A stretch of DNA of 64,000 bases from Clostridiales bacterium (GCA_015071005.1 SVIG01000006.1:56336-120335), one strand, 5' to 3'. Shown: positions 43,429 to 51,150, numbered from the stretch's first letter. Notes: a model not told the origin generated them from the letters alone. Numbers and translations: made by a program.

Positions 43429-45578
43429 GGTTGATTCTCCTTTTGATTTGTCAACTCGTACACGGTAGCCTCATTTCGCTTATTTATTAGTCTAAATTCC
43501 GTCCTACGGCGGTAAAAATCCACGTCGATAACTTTAACGTGTACCACTTCGCCGATGGTGTAGCTTTGCTTTGCGCCGACAAGGCGGAAACGCTCCGCGT
43601 CATATCTATATTCTCCGTACAAGCTTTCGATCGGTATAAAGCCTTCGACGGTGTTCGCAAGCTCGGCAAACAAGCCGAAAGAAGTCACACCCGAAATGAC
43701 GGCGTCGTATTCTTCGCCGATGCGCTCGCTCATATACATTGTCATATACAGATCGTCTACGTCTCGTTCCGCATCCGTTGCTCGCCGTTCCCGCGCGGAG
43801 GATTGATCAGCTGCGCGGATGACAAAATTTGCGTACGTATCGCAAGCCTCACCGTAGCCGCCGTTGATTACTTGCTTTATAATGCGATGAATACAAAGGT
43901 CGGGATAACGGCGAATGGGGGAAGTGAAGTGACAATAGCACGTGCTTGCCAACCCAAAATGTCCCACGTTCTCGGGGGAATATTTTGCCTTTTGCATGGA
44001 ACGCAGCATCACGCGATTCAAAACGGAATAGCTAGGCAATTCTTCCGCCATTTTGAGTATGTTTTGATAATCGTACGGCTTGACGTCGTCTACACGGAAT
44101 CTGGCGTTTACGCCAAGCATTTTTGCAAAGTTTTGAAATGCTGTCGCTTTTTCTTCGCTCGGTTTTTCGTGTACGCGATAGATAAAAGGCGCTTCAATGG
44201 ATTGCATATATTCCGCGACCGTTTCATTCGCCAATACCATAAACGCTTCAATGATTTGATAGGAAAAAGCGCGCTCGTAGTCGGGAATATGAATCTCGTT
44301 GTGCTCGTCTAATATAATTTTTGCCTCTTTGACGTCTAAAGAAACGCTCCCTTTCTTTTTTCGAGTTTCTTGTAAAATATGTGTTAATTCGGCGGAAAGG
44401 CGTACCATGTCCGTAACGAATGCGTATTTTTGACAGGTTTCTTTGTTTCCATTGAGGATTTTTTCCACTTCCGCATAGGTCATGCGGCGTTTGGATTGAA
44501 TAACGCTTTCCACAATCTCGCTAGCGATGACAGCGCCTTTGGGGTTGATTGTCATAATACAGGAAAGGGCAAGTCTATCTTCGCCTTCGTTCAAGGAACA
44601 AATCCCGTTGGAAAGCTCGCGAGGGAGCATAGGTAAGACTCGGTCGGGAAAATAGACGCTCGTGCCGCGCTCGAAGGCTTCTTCGTCTAAAACGGAGCGG
44701 TAAGCGACGTAATGACTCACGTCCGCGATATGCACGCCTAAAAGATAGTTTTCACCGATTTTTTCCACGGAAATTGCGTCGTCGATGTCGCGCGTGTCTT
44801 CTCCGTCAATGGTGATGATGAGTTTTTCACGAAAATCACGGCGCGAGGCAATGTCTTGCTCGGTGATAGGGCGAGCGGCTTGACGCTTTGCTTCCTTTTC
44901 AACTCTTGCAGGGAATTCTTCGTCTAAATCGTAAGAGCGAATTATTGACAATTCTTCGGCGAAAAAGTCGTCTTCTTCGCCTAAAATTTCAATAATTTCG
45001 CCGCCGGGGGATTTTCCGTGGGGATAGGACGTGATTTTTGCGACCGCCTTTACGCCGTTTGGAATGTTGGCGCAAAGAGAAAGGGGAATATAGATCTCGG
45101 TGGAAAATTTCTTTTCGTCGGGATATAGATATCCCACTCGTCTATCTCGACGAAAAGTACCAACGATTTTTTCATAACCGCGCGAAAGGATTTTTACTAC
45201 CTTCACTTCGTCGTCGGCGTCACTATATTCATACGCGCGTTCGCCTAAAACAACGTCGCCGTGTAAAGCGCCGTGCAAGGATTTACGGGGGATAAAGAAA
45301 TCTTTTTCAAACTTACTTTTATCGTCGGGAATCAGGAACGCAAAACCGCGTTCGTTTCCGGAAACTGTGCCTTTAATCAGCCCAAGCTGTTCAATTGTTC
45401 CGTACCTGCCCCCATTGTTTTGATAAAGCTTGCCCATATTGCAAAGCTCGTCAAGCAAAGAAAGCACGCGTCCTTTTTCGCGATAGGGAATCCCTAAAAT
45501 CTTGCAAATTTCACTCGCGGTCACGTTTGCAAGCTCGCCGCTTTCAAATAATGCGAAAAGTTTTTCCGAAGAACTCAT
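43425..45578 (-). CDS. rnr: ribonuclease R
   Basis: RNase R is a 3'-5' exoribonuclease that digests structured RNA and works with SmpB/tmRNA in non-stop mRNA decay. The 717-residue protein has an N-terminal winged helix (about 1-62), a cold-shock domain (TVSGNERGFAFLIPDD, about 72), the RNB catalytic domain (TIDGEDTRDIDDAISVEK about 253; TSPIRRYPDLCIHRIIKQ about 555) and an S1 domain near 635-705. The long basic tail of E. coli RNase R is absent. The linker between winged helix and cold-shock domain and the last 20 codons each contain a copy of the dispersed short element. The start follows AAGGGGGTG. Confidence 0.95.
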   Translation of the reverse strand: MSSSEKLFALFESGELANVTASEICKILGIPYREKGRVLSLLDELCNMGKLYQNNGGRYGTIEQLGLIKGTVSGNERGFAFLIPDDKSKFEKDFFIPRKSLHGALHGDVVLGERAYEYSDADDEVKVVKILSRGYEKIVGTFRRDRRVGYLYPDEKKFSTEIYIPLSLCANIPNGVKAVAKITSYPHGKSPGGEIIEILGEEDDFFAEELSIIRSYDLDEEFPARVEKEAKRQAARPITEQDIASRRDFREKLIITIDGEDTRDIDDAISVEKIGENYLLGVHIADVSHYVAYRSVLDEEAFERGTSVYFPDRVLPMLPRELSNGICSLNEGEDRLALSCIMTINPKGAVIASEIVESVIQSKRRMTYAEVEKILNGNKETCQKYAFVTDMVRLSAELTHILQETRKKKGSVSLDVKEAKIILDEHNEIHIPDYERAFSYQIIEAFMVLANETVAEYMQSIEAPFIYRVHEKPSEEKATAFQNFAKMLGVNARFRVDDVKPYDYQNILKMAEELPSYSVLNRVMLRSMQKAKYSPENVGHFGLASTCYCHFTSPIRRYPDLCIHRIIKQVINGGYGEACDTYANFVIRAADQSSARERRATDAERDVDDLYMTMYMSERIGEEYDAVISGVTSFGLFAELANTVEGFIPIESLYGEYRYDAERFRLVGAKQSYTIGEVVHVKVIDVDFYRRRTEFRLINKRNEATVYELTNQKENQP
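43451..43480 (-). repeat. dispersed short element, copy g
   Basis: On the minus strand GAGGCTACCGTGTACGAGTTGA forms codons for EATVYEL close to the rnr stop. Seventeen bases are shared with the 3' end of the acyltransferase gene (copy m). Confidence 0.55.
45391..45413 (-). repeat. dispersed short element, copy h (divergent)
   Basis: On the minus strand GGGGGCAGGTACGGAAC matches the GGGGCAGGTACG part of copies c and e. It encodes NGGRYGT in the linker between the first two domains of RNase R. Confidence 0.4.
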
Positions 45579-45602
45579 ATTATCACCCCCTTATGTAAAA
45601 AG

Positions 45603-45634
45603 TAATAAAAAAGACGGCTTAAGAGTAAGCCGTC
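45603..45634 (-). terminator. secG terminator
   Basis: On the minus strand GACGGCTTA pairs with TAAGCCGTC, followed by six Ts; it lies between secG and the rnr start. Confidence 0.8.
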
Positions 45635-45652
45635 GTGAAAATTCTATGTGGA

Positions 45653-45952
45653 TTAAGCCATAATAACATTGGGAATCACGTAGAAGGTAATAGCGAGAAC
45701 GACGAGAACTGCAAGGCAGATCCAAGTCCATCTTCTCATTTTTGCTTCCGTGGATTTACCCTTGTTCTTGCCATAGAAAGTTTCGCTCGAGCCGCCAAGC
45801 GCATCAATACCCGAAGAGTTAGCGGGTTGCATCAAAACGAGGATGATTGCAGCGATTGCCGCGAGCGCCATAAGAATGATCAAAACGATGCTAATAATCT
45901 TATAGTTTTTATAGAAAGATACGGGATCTAATAAATTAACCAAATTAAACAT
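45653..45952 (-). CDS. secG: preprotein translocase subunit SecG
   Basis: SecG is the small auxiliary subunit of the SecYEG channel. The 99-residue protein has two membrane helices (about 18-40 and 74-97). Between them is the diagnostic loop VLMQPANSSGIDALGGSSETFYGKNKGKS. The ATG at 45952 has AAAGGA at a good distance; an ATG 9 bp earlier abuts the ribosome site. A promoter lies upstream on the minus strand (TTGCGA 46033-46028, 17 bp, TATAAT 46010-46005). The secG-rnr-smpB order is conserved in Bacillota. Confidence 0.9.
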   Translation of the reverse strand: MFNLVNLLDPVSFYKNYKIISIVLIILMALAAIAAIILVLMQPANSSGIDALGGSSETFYGKNKGKSTEAKMRRWTWICLAVLVVLAITFYVIPNVIMA

Positions 45953-46004
45953 AACGTACATCCTTTTTTTGTTTTGGGAATAGTTTCCCCTAAAATACTA
46001 ATTA

Positions 46005-46033
46005 ATTATACCACACTTAAAAGAATATCGCAA
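46005..46033 (-). promoter_or_regulatory. secG promoter
   Basis: On the minus strand TTGCGA, a 17-bp spacer and TATAAT; expected start about 45 bp before the secG ATG. Confidence 0.7.
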
Positions 46034-46160
46034 CTGTTTTTTGCTTGATTTTTTGAAAAAATTTTGCAATTACTCTTGACATTTTCAAAAAAAATCTTTT
46101 GGAATGTTTTTGTATTAAGAATCTCTCTGAAAATTCCCTAAAAAAATTCTTTTTATCTTC

Positions 46161-46221
46161 TTGACTTTTTTCCCAAAGTATATTATAATAAAGATATGAA
46201 GATATGAATAAGCGTTCATAT
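46161..46221 (+). promoter_or_regulatory. promoter and ArsR/SmtB-type operator
   Basis: TTGACT at 46161-46166, a 17-bp spacer and TATAAT at 46184-46189 are followed by the perfect inverted repeat ATATGAA-N6-TTCATAT at 46202-46221. TGAA-N6-TTCA is the known core recognised by the SmtB/CzrA branch of ArsR repressors. It covers the expected transcription start, so binding should block initiation of the regulator/ATPase operon. Confidence 0.75.
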
Positions 46222-46250
46222 ATTAAAAAAATAGGCAGTGGCGGGGAAGG

Positions 46251-46640
46251 ATGGATGAAATGGGGAAGGAACGGACAATGAAAAGAACTTCGGTTTGTGG
46301 AAAAGAAAAAGAACATAGTGTAACGGTGATGCGGGCAAAGGAGCGGGTGCTTGGCGAAGCGGAAATCGAAAGTATGAGCGCGGTTTACCGTATGCTTTCC
46401 GATCCTACGCGTTTAAGAATTTTGCTCGGGCTTATGCAGGGGGAAATGTGCGTATATCACCTGATCGACGTTTGCGGCGGTACGCAAAGTGGGGTTAGCC
46501 ATCAGCTTCGCGTGTTGCGCGATAACAAAATTGTAAAGGCGAAACGGCTTGGACAAACGGTGGAATATTCGATTGCCGACGTGCATATTCGTGAAATGAT
46601 TGAGCTTGGGATTAAGCATCTTTCCTGTGACGAGGTGTGA
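46251..46640 (+). CDS. ArsR/SmtB-family metal-sensing repressor
   Basis: The 129-residue winged-helix protein has the ArsR core RMLSDPTRLRILLGLMQGEM, followed by GGTQSGVSHQLRVLRDNKIV. Candidate metal ligands are Cys near residue 16, Cys in GEMCVYHLIDVC (about 65-74) and Cys near the end. It is probably released from the operator upstream by Zn, Cd or Pb and thereby induces the adjacent P-type ATPase, whose start overlaps its stop region. Confidence 0.88.
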   Translation: MDEMGKERTMKRTSVCGKEKEHSVTVMRAKERVLGEAEIESMSAVYRMLSDPTRLRILLGLMQGEMCVYHLIDVCGGTQSGVSHQLRVLRDNKIVKAKRLGQTVEYSIADVHIREMIELGIKHLSCDEV

Positions 46641-46642
46641 CT

Positions 46643-48754
46643 ATGGAAAACGTAGAAAGACTGACAAAAACCGTATTGCATATCGAAAACTTGGATTGCC
46701 CCGTATGTGCGGAAGCATTGCAATCGGATATCCAAAAAATCAAGGGCGTGCGCTTCGTTTTAGTGGATTTTGTTTCGCAAACAATTACATTGGAAGTGGA
46801 CTCGGAAACGGTCTTAAAAAAGGTTGTAAAAACGGCGAACAATTTTGAAGAAGTGCGCGTATTGGATGGGGACAGGTACGCGTCGAAACGGAAATCGCGT
46901 GCAAAGGAATGGTTGCAAATTTTCCTTTCGGCGGCGCTTTTGATCACGGGCGTGTTGCTTTTATACCTTGTGGACGGAAAGAGTGCGCGAATTGTTGCGT
47001 ATGCGGCGTTTGCGCTCGCGTATTTGTGCGTGGGATACCCCGTACTTATCTCTACGGCAAAGAACGTTTGCAGGGGTAGAATCTTTGATGAAAATTTCCT
47101 AATGACGGTCGCGTCGATCGGTGCGTTTGCGCTCGGCGAGTACTGGGAAGGGGTACTTGTAATGCTCCTGTATCAGCTTGGCGAGCTTTTGCAATCGATT
47201 GCCGTAGAATCTTCGCGTAATTCGGTGGCGGCGCTAATGGAATTAAAAAGCGAAAGCGCAACTATCATCGTCGGTGGGGAATATAAACAAGTCAAGCCCG
47301 AAGAAATTCAAATTGGGGATATACTGCTCGTCAAGGTAGGTGAAAAAGCGCCCGTGGACGGCGTACTGCTTACGAAGAGGGCGCTGCTCGATACAAAATC
47401 TATGACGGGCGAAGGGGAACTTAAAGAGGTCCTTGAAGGCGGAGAAATTTTGTCGGGAACGATAAACGCAGGGGGCGTGTACGAGATGAAAGCTATGCAC
47501 GTCTATGCGGATAGCGCGGTTGCGCGGGTTTTAGATTTGGTAGAAAACGTGGCGGCGAGCAAGGCAAAGCCCGAAAAATTTATTGCAAAATTCGCGCGAA
47601 TTTATACGCCTGTTGTATGTCTTTGCGCGTTATTGCTTGGGGCGTTTGCCCCCCTTGTTAATGGTTGGATAAAGGGCTATGCGTTCGAGTTTGTAAGGGT
47701 GGAGCGTTGGGTGCGTTCGGCGTTGACCTTCTTGGTTGTTTCGTGCCCCTGTGCGTTGGTAATTTCCGTACCGCTTACCTATTTCTCGGGGATTGGCGCA
47801 TGCGCGAAAGCAGGTGTTTTGGTGAAGGGGGCGACCTATCTCGAGGTGCTTGCTCGTGCGAAGAATATTGCCTTCGATAAAACGGGCACGCTTACGGAAG
47901 GGAACTTTACTGTTTGTGGCGTGGATAGTGCTGACGGAAACGAGCAAGAATTGCTTGCGATTGCTGCAGCGGTGGAACGGGAGTCTGCGCATCCAATAGC
48001 AAAAGCTTTTGAAAACTGCAAAATTTCCTATAAAGCGACGGACGTGATGGAATGTGCGGGGCAAGGGTTGGTTGCAAAAATCGATGGGAAGGAAGTCTTG
48101 GTTGGGAAGGAAGAATTGCTTTTCGAACACGGCGTTTCCGTGATAAAAAAACAAGATAGTGCGTACACGCAAATTTTTGTAGCGCGGGATAAGAAATATC
48201 TTGGCGCGATTTACGTTGGCGATAAGATAAAAACGGAAGCAAAAGCGGTGCTTGACGAGCTGAAAACACTTGGTTTTGAACGAAGAGTAATGCTGACGGG
48301 GGATAACCACGAGCGTGCGGAAAAAATTGCGAAGGAGATAGGCATGTCCGAGGTGAACGCGGAATTATTGCCCGACGAAAAGCTGAAAAAAGCGAAAGAA
48401 TTTAAGCAAAACGGCGGTTTTATCTACGTGGGTGACGGGATAAACGACGCGCCCGTTATGATGGCGGCGGATTGCGCCGTTTCAATGGGCAAGCTGGGCA
48501 GCGCGGCGGCGATTGAGGCGTCCGATTTGGTGCTGATTTCCGATCGATTGATCGGTTTGCCCAAAGCGGTAAAAACTGCACGTAAGACGAGAAGAATTGT
48601 TATGCAAAACGTCGTATTTTCCATTGTAATGAAGGGGGCGGTTATGGCGCTTGGCGCGCTTGGGGTTTTGCCCTTATGGCTTGCCGTGTTTGCGGACGTG
48701 GGTGTAATGCTGTTGGCGGTTTTGAATAGTTTCCGTGTACGGAATCAATCGTAA
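46643..48754 (+). CDS. heavy-metal-exporting P1B-type ATPase (Zn/Cd/Pb type)
   Basis: The 703-residue pump has one N-terminal HMA domain (NLDCPVCAEALQ, about 15-80) and the CPC metal-site helix SCPCALVISVPL near 368. It carries the phosphorylation motif DKTGTLTEG (about 412), SAHPIAKAF and GDGINDAPVMMAADCAVSMG (about 595). The last helix, FADVGVMLLAVLNSFR, holds the Asp typical of Zn/Cd/Pb (ZntA/CadA) pumps. I chose the ATG with GAGG 7 bp upstream over a GTG two codons earlier. The linker after the HMA domain and the last codons contain the dispersed short element. Confidence 0.93.
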   Translation: MENVERLTKTVLHIENLDCPVCAEALQSDIQKIKGVRFVLVDFVSQTITLEVDSETVLKKVVKTANNFEEVRVLDGDRYASKRKSRAKEWLQIFLSAALLITGVLLLYLVDGKSARIVAYAAFALAYLCVGYPVLISTAKNVCRGRIFDENFLMTVASIGAFALGEYWEGVLVMLLYQLGELLQSIAVESSRNSVAALMELKSESATIIVGGEYKQVKPEEIQIGDILLVKVGEKAPVDGVLLTKRALLDTKSMTGEGELKEVLEGGEILSGTINAGGVYEMKAMHVYADSAVARVLDLVENVAASKAKPEKFIAKFARIYTPVVCLCALLLGAFAPLVNGWIKGYAFEFVRVERWVRSALTFLVVSCPCALVISVPLTYFSGIGACAKAGVLVKGATYLEVLARAKNIAFDKTGTLTEGNFTVCGVDSADGNEQELLAIAAAVERESAHPIAKAFENCKISYKATDVMECAGQGLVAKIDGKEVLVGKEELLFEHGVSVIKKQDSAYTQIFVARDKKYLGAIYVGDKIKTEAKAVLDELKTLGFERRVMLTGDNHERAEKIAKEIGMSEVNAELLPDEKLKKAKEFKQNGGFIYVGDGINDAPVMMAADCAVSMGKLGSAAAIEASDLVLISDRLIGLPKAVKTARKTRRIVMQNVVFSIVMKGAVMALGALGVLPLWLAVFADVGVMLLAVLNSFRVRNQS
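46868..46887 (+). repeat. dispersed short element, copy i
   Basis: GGGGACAGGTACGCGTCGAA is embedded in the linker between the HMA domain and the first membrane helix of the metal ATPase (DRYASKRKSR). It differs from the c/e sequence by an inserted A and one substitution. Confidence 0.45.
48731..48744 (+). repeat. dispersed short element, copy k
   Basis: TTCCG-TGTA-CGGAA is a perfect hairpin in the last codons of the metal ATPase gene (FRVRNQS), 7 bp before its stop. Confidence 0.4.
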
Positions 48755-48759
48755 AACGA

Positions 48760-48788
48760 TTGAGTTTTTCGAAAAAAAGTGGTATACT
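48760..48788 (+). promoter_or_regulatory. rdgB promoter
   Basis: TTGAGT at 48760-48765, a 17-bp spacer and TATACT at 48783-48788. Confidence 0.6.
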
Positions 48789-48819
48789 GTTATAGAAAAA
48801 ACAAGGAATGGTAAACGAA

Positions 48820-49407
48820 ATGAAAAAAATGCGATTAGTTGTTGCTTCGGGCAATGCGCATAAGCTCCGCGAAATTGCGGAAATTTTCACCGATTTTGAG
48901 GTGGTGTCGCAAAAGGAAATGGGATTTGACGGCGACGTGGAAGAAACGGGGGAAACGTTCGTGGAAAACGCGCTGATTAAAGCGCGCGCGGCGTGTCAGG
49001 CACTTGGGTGTATGGCGCTTGCCGACGATAGCGGACTTTGCGTAGACGCCCTTGGCGGCGCGCCTGGGGTATATAGCGCGAGATATTGCGGTCATCACGG
49101 TTCGGACGCGGAAAACCGTGCGGTACTTTTGAAAAATTTGCAGGGGGCAAAGGATCGTAGCGCGCATTTCACGAGCGCGATTGCGCTTGTCTATCCCAAC
49201 GGCAGAGAGTTGACGGCGGAAGGGTATACCTACGGAAAAATTTTGGAAGAAGAAGTCGGGGAGGGCGGTTTCGGTTACGATTGCCTGTTTTTTAGCGATG
49301 ATTTGCAAAAGACCTTCGGTGTGGCGAGCTCGGAAGAAAAGAACGGCGTTTCCCACCGTTTTAGAGCCTTGCAAGCTATGCTGAAAAAGTGGAAGGAAGA
49401 GCCGTGA
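48820..49407 (+). CDS. rdgB: non-canonical purine NTP pyrophosphatase (RdgB/HAM1)
   Basis: RdgB removes ITP, dITP and XTP from the nucleotide pool. The protein of about 195 residues has LVVASGNAHKLREIAEIF at the N-terminus, ETGETFVENALIKARAAC, LADDSGLCVDALGGAPGVYSARY near 67 and GGFGYDCLFF near 150. The start is uncertain: ATGs at 48808, 48820 and 48829 are all possible; the first abuts the AAGGA. A phosphodiesterase gene follows with overlap, the common rdgB-yfcE pair. Confidence 0.92.
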   Translation: MKKMRLVVASGNAHKLREIAEIFTDFEVVSQKEMGFDGDVEETGETFVENALIKARAACQALGCMALADDSGLCVDALGGAPGVYSARYCGHHGSDAENRAVLLKNLQGAKDRSAHFTSAIALVYPNGRELTAEGYTYGKILEEEVGEGGFGYDCLFFSDDLQKTFGVASSEEKNGVSHRFRALQAMLKKWKEEP

Positions 49408-49886
49408 AAAGATTGATTATTATTTCCGATACGCACGGAAATTATAAGGGCGTGGAAAAACTGTTGCCGCTCATTGCGGAGAACGATTATCTCGTGCATT
49501 TGGGCGACGGTGTGACCGATTTGCGCTCCGTTTGGAATGAGTTTCCCGACAAAGTGTACGAATGCGCGGGAAATTGCGATTTCTTTTCTTCTTTGCCGCA
49601 AGACGGGGAAATAGAAATCGAACAATGTAAAATTTACTACTGTCACGGTCATAAATACGGCGTGAAATCGGGGTTAGGACTTTTGGCACAGGAAGCGAAA
49701 CGCCGTGGCTGCGACGTGGCGTTGTACGGGCATACCCATCTTGCAAAAATTACCGAAATCGACGGCGTCACTTTGATAAATCCCGGTACGTTGAAAAGAA
49801 ACGTAGGGGAAGGCGGTAGTTATTGCTATCTCGTTATTAGCAAGGATAAAATTACGCCCGTTATTGTAGGGGAAATTTATCAATAA
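49404..49886 (+). CDS. YfcE/MJ0936-type metallophosphoesterase
   Basis: The 160-residue protein is a small calcineurin-like phosphodiesterase with the metal motifs IISDTHGNYKGVEKL near 6, VHLGDGVTDL near 34, AGNCDF near 55, YCHGHKYG near 77 and YGHTHLAKI near 104. The GTG at 49404 overlaps the rdgB stop and has GGAAGGA upstream. Its natural substrate is unknown; it probably handles phosphodiesters. Confidence 0.9.
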   Translation: MKRLIIISDTHGNYKGVEKLLPLIAENDYLVHLGDGVTDLRSVWNEFPDKVYECAGNCDFFSSLPQDGEIEIEQCKIYYCHGHKYGVKSGLGLLAQEAKRRGCDVALYGHTHLAKITEIDGVTLINPGTLKRNVGEGGSYCYLVISKDKITPVIVGEIYQ

Positions 49887-49890
49887 CAAG

Positions 49891-49911
49891 CCACCGTGTA
49901 CTCGGTGAAAA
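49891..49911 (+). repeat. dispersed short element, copy j
   Basis: CCACCGTGTACTCGGTGAAA starts 4 bp after the phosphodiesterase stop. CACCG and CGGTG pair around TGTACT. Confidence 0.5.
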
Positions 49912-49913
49912 AG

Positions 49914-49946
49914 AAAAAACGCTCGCTTGAACAAGCGAGCGTTTTA
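49914..49946. terminator. bidirectional terminator
   Basis: AAAACGCTCGCTTG pairs with CAAGCGAGCGTTTT; it serves the phosphodiesterase and the convergent CFI-box gene. Confidence 0.85.
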
Positions 49947-49960
49947 GCTATCAATCCGTG

Positions 49961-50566
49961 TTATATATTTTGTAAACGTAATACCATTGCGCGGTATTCT
50001 TGTAAAGCTTGTTCTTTTTTGTCTTCTGCGATATGATGTAAGCAAATTTGAATGGTAGAATAAATATTTTGATAGTATTCGTCCTTTTTGTCGGAAGCGT
50101 TAATTTTGGCGACGATATTAGGGGCGACTTTATAATATTCTTCGATTAAAGCTTCACCGTCAATCAAATTCTTAACGTATGTATCACGGAAATTACGGAG
50201 CGTGGTCAACTCTTCGCAATCGTCTGCTTTTTTCATATATTCTACGCAAGCTGTGGTAAGAAAACATTCTCTTTTTCCTTTCTTAAATCCTGCATTATCA
50301 GCAGTTGTAATTGGCTTGAAATAGTTACAAGAATCCGTCGCTTTTATAGGCATATCCACGAAATCGCCCGAAAGTTTTTGCTTTTGAAGACGGATACAGA
50401 AAAAAGTGGGGGCTGATCCGAAGAAATTCGTGACAAAATTTCCTTTGTCGGGGTTAGCTTGCTTCAAAACGCCTTCTACGTTCATCGTTAAGTTTCCGTT
50501 TCGTGCAGAATACTCCGAATAGGTATACGAATAAACGCAATTATTACAAGTTTTGGCTTCGTTCAT
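49961..50566 (-). CDS. CFI-box-type cysteine protein of unknown function
   Basis: The 201-residue protein has an N-terminal Cys pair (KTCNNCVYSY) with further Cys near residues 64 and 89, suggesting a small metal site. A second block follows: ECFLTTACVEYMKKADDCEE near 110 and LRNFRDTYVKNLIDGEALIE near 131. That C(F/L)(I/L)TTA...ELxxLRxFRD pattern is the CFI-box domain seen at the ends of many otherwise different proteins. No signal peptide is present. Its promoter carries a 9-bp inverted repeat over the -35 element. No function is established. Confidence 0.72.
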   Translation of the reverse strand: MNEAKTCNNCVYSYTYSEYSARNGNLTMNVEGVLKQANPDKGNFVTNFFGSAPTFFCIRLQKQKLSGDFVDMPIKATDSCNYFKPITTADNAGFKKGKRECFLTTACVEYMKKADDCEELTTLRNFRDTYVKNLIDGEALIEEYYKVAPNIVAKINASDKKDEYYQNIYSTIQICLHHIAEDKKEQALQEYRAMVLRLQNI

Positions 50567-50596
50567 ATTATTTCTCCTTTGTAAAATCATATTTCA

Positions 50597-50638
50597 AGTA
50601 TAATCAAAAATATTGAGAAAGTCAAGTATTTTCTCAAT
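50597..50638 (-). promoter_or_regulatory. promoter with overlapping inverted-repeat operator
   Basis: On the minus strand TTGACT (50625-50620), a 17-bp spacer and TATACT (50602-50597). The perfect inverted repeat ATTGAGAAA-N9-TTTCTCAAT at 50612-50638 covers the -35 element, suggesting repression of the CFI-box gene by an unidentified regulator. Confidence 0.6.
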
Positions 50639-50663
50639 TTTTGATAAAATATAAAGTATGTAA

Positions 50664-50815
50664 TTAGCTGAAACTCTGAAATTGTTACAAAAAGAAAAAA
50701 GATAGGGCAAGACGTGCTTGTGAAGATATTAAATATTTCAGCGAGGACTGTTTCGGACTTTGGAACGGGGTATATGGAGTCGTCCGTTTTGCAATTGATA
50801 CAGTTAATTATTATT
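50664..50815 (+). pseudogene. decayed XRE-family HTH gene, frameshifted
   Basis: Reading from 50664 gives LAETLKLLQKEK. After a one-base shift in the A run at about 50691-50700, the frame continues IGQDVLVKILNISARTVSDF and then GTGYMESSVLQLIQ. Together these match the start of a Cro/CI-type HTH domain (LKxLRKExxIxQxxLAKxLNIS..TVSxYExGxxEP). There is no start codon in frame and the rest of the gene is missing, being replaced by the 3' end of the convergent ASCH gene. Confidence 0.5.
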
Positions 50816-51149
50816 TCAGTCGTATTTCAATGCCGATTACGCCGTATTTTGCTATGTTTTCTTGCGAATAATAGGCGAGCATATCGTTTGGATTTGCCCT
50901 TTCATTTTCCGCGTAGCCGAGCGCGGTTTTGTCAAACCGCTCATAAAGCTCGTCGAAAGTGGGATAGACGTGCAGGGCGATAATGTCCGCTAAAAGCGTT
51001 TCGCCCGTATCGACGTTGGTAAAGCGGAGCAAATCTCCCACTTGTAAGGCTTGCCGTTTTTCATCGTAAAGCCGCATTTCCACCGTCTTTGTCTTTGCAC
51101 GAATCGTCGCAAAGGGGGCGGCGTGTAATTTCATATCGTACGTTTGCAT
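50811..51149 (-). CDS. ASCH/PUA-like domain protein
   Basis: The 112-residue protein fits the ASCH fold, a PUA-like RNA-binding domain: MKLHAAPFATIRAKTKTVEMRLYDEKRQALQVGDLLRF contains the G-x-K-T/EmR-type signature. A helical part (FDELYERFDKTALGY) follows. The ATG lies 2 bp after the stop of the mutarotase gene, so the two are translationally coupled. Function is not established; some ASCH proteins act on modified nucleosides. Confidence 0.72.
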   Translation of the reverse strand: MQTYDMKLHAAPFATIRAKTKTVEMRLYDEKRQALQVGDLLRFTNVDTGETLLADIIALHVYPTFDELYERFDKTALGYAENERANPNDMLAYYSQENIAKYGVIGIEIRLK

Positions 51150-51150
51150 A

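Noticed and set aside
47475..47486. Further CGTGTACG occurrences in coding regions (also near 10739 and 23702)
   Set aside because: They fall on Val-Tyr codons inside conserved proteins, lack the GTTGA extension and are explained by coding sequence.
50714..50983. Open frame starting at 50714 on the plus strand
   Set aside because: Only its first part is HTH-like (the decayed gene). The rest is antisense to the ASCH gene, so it is not an intact gene.
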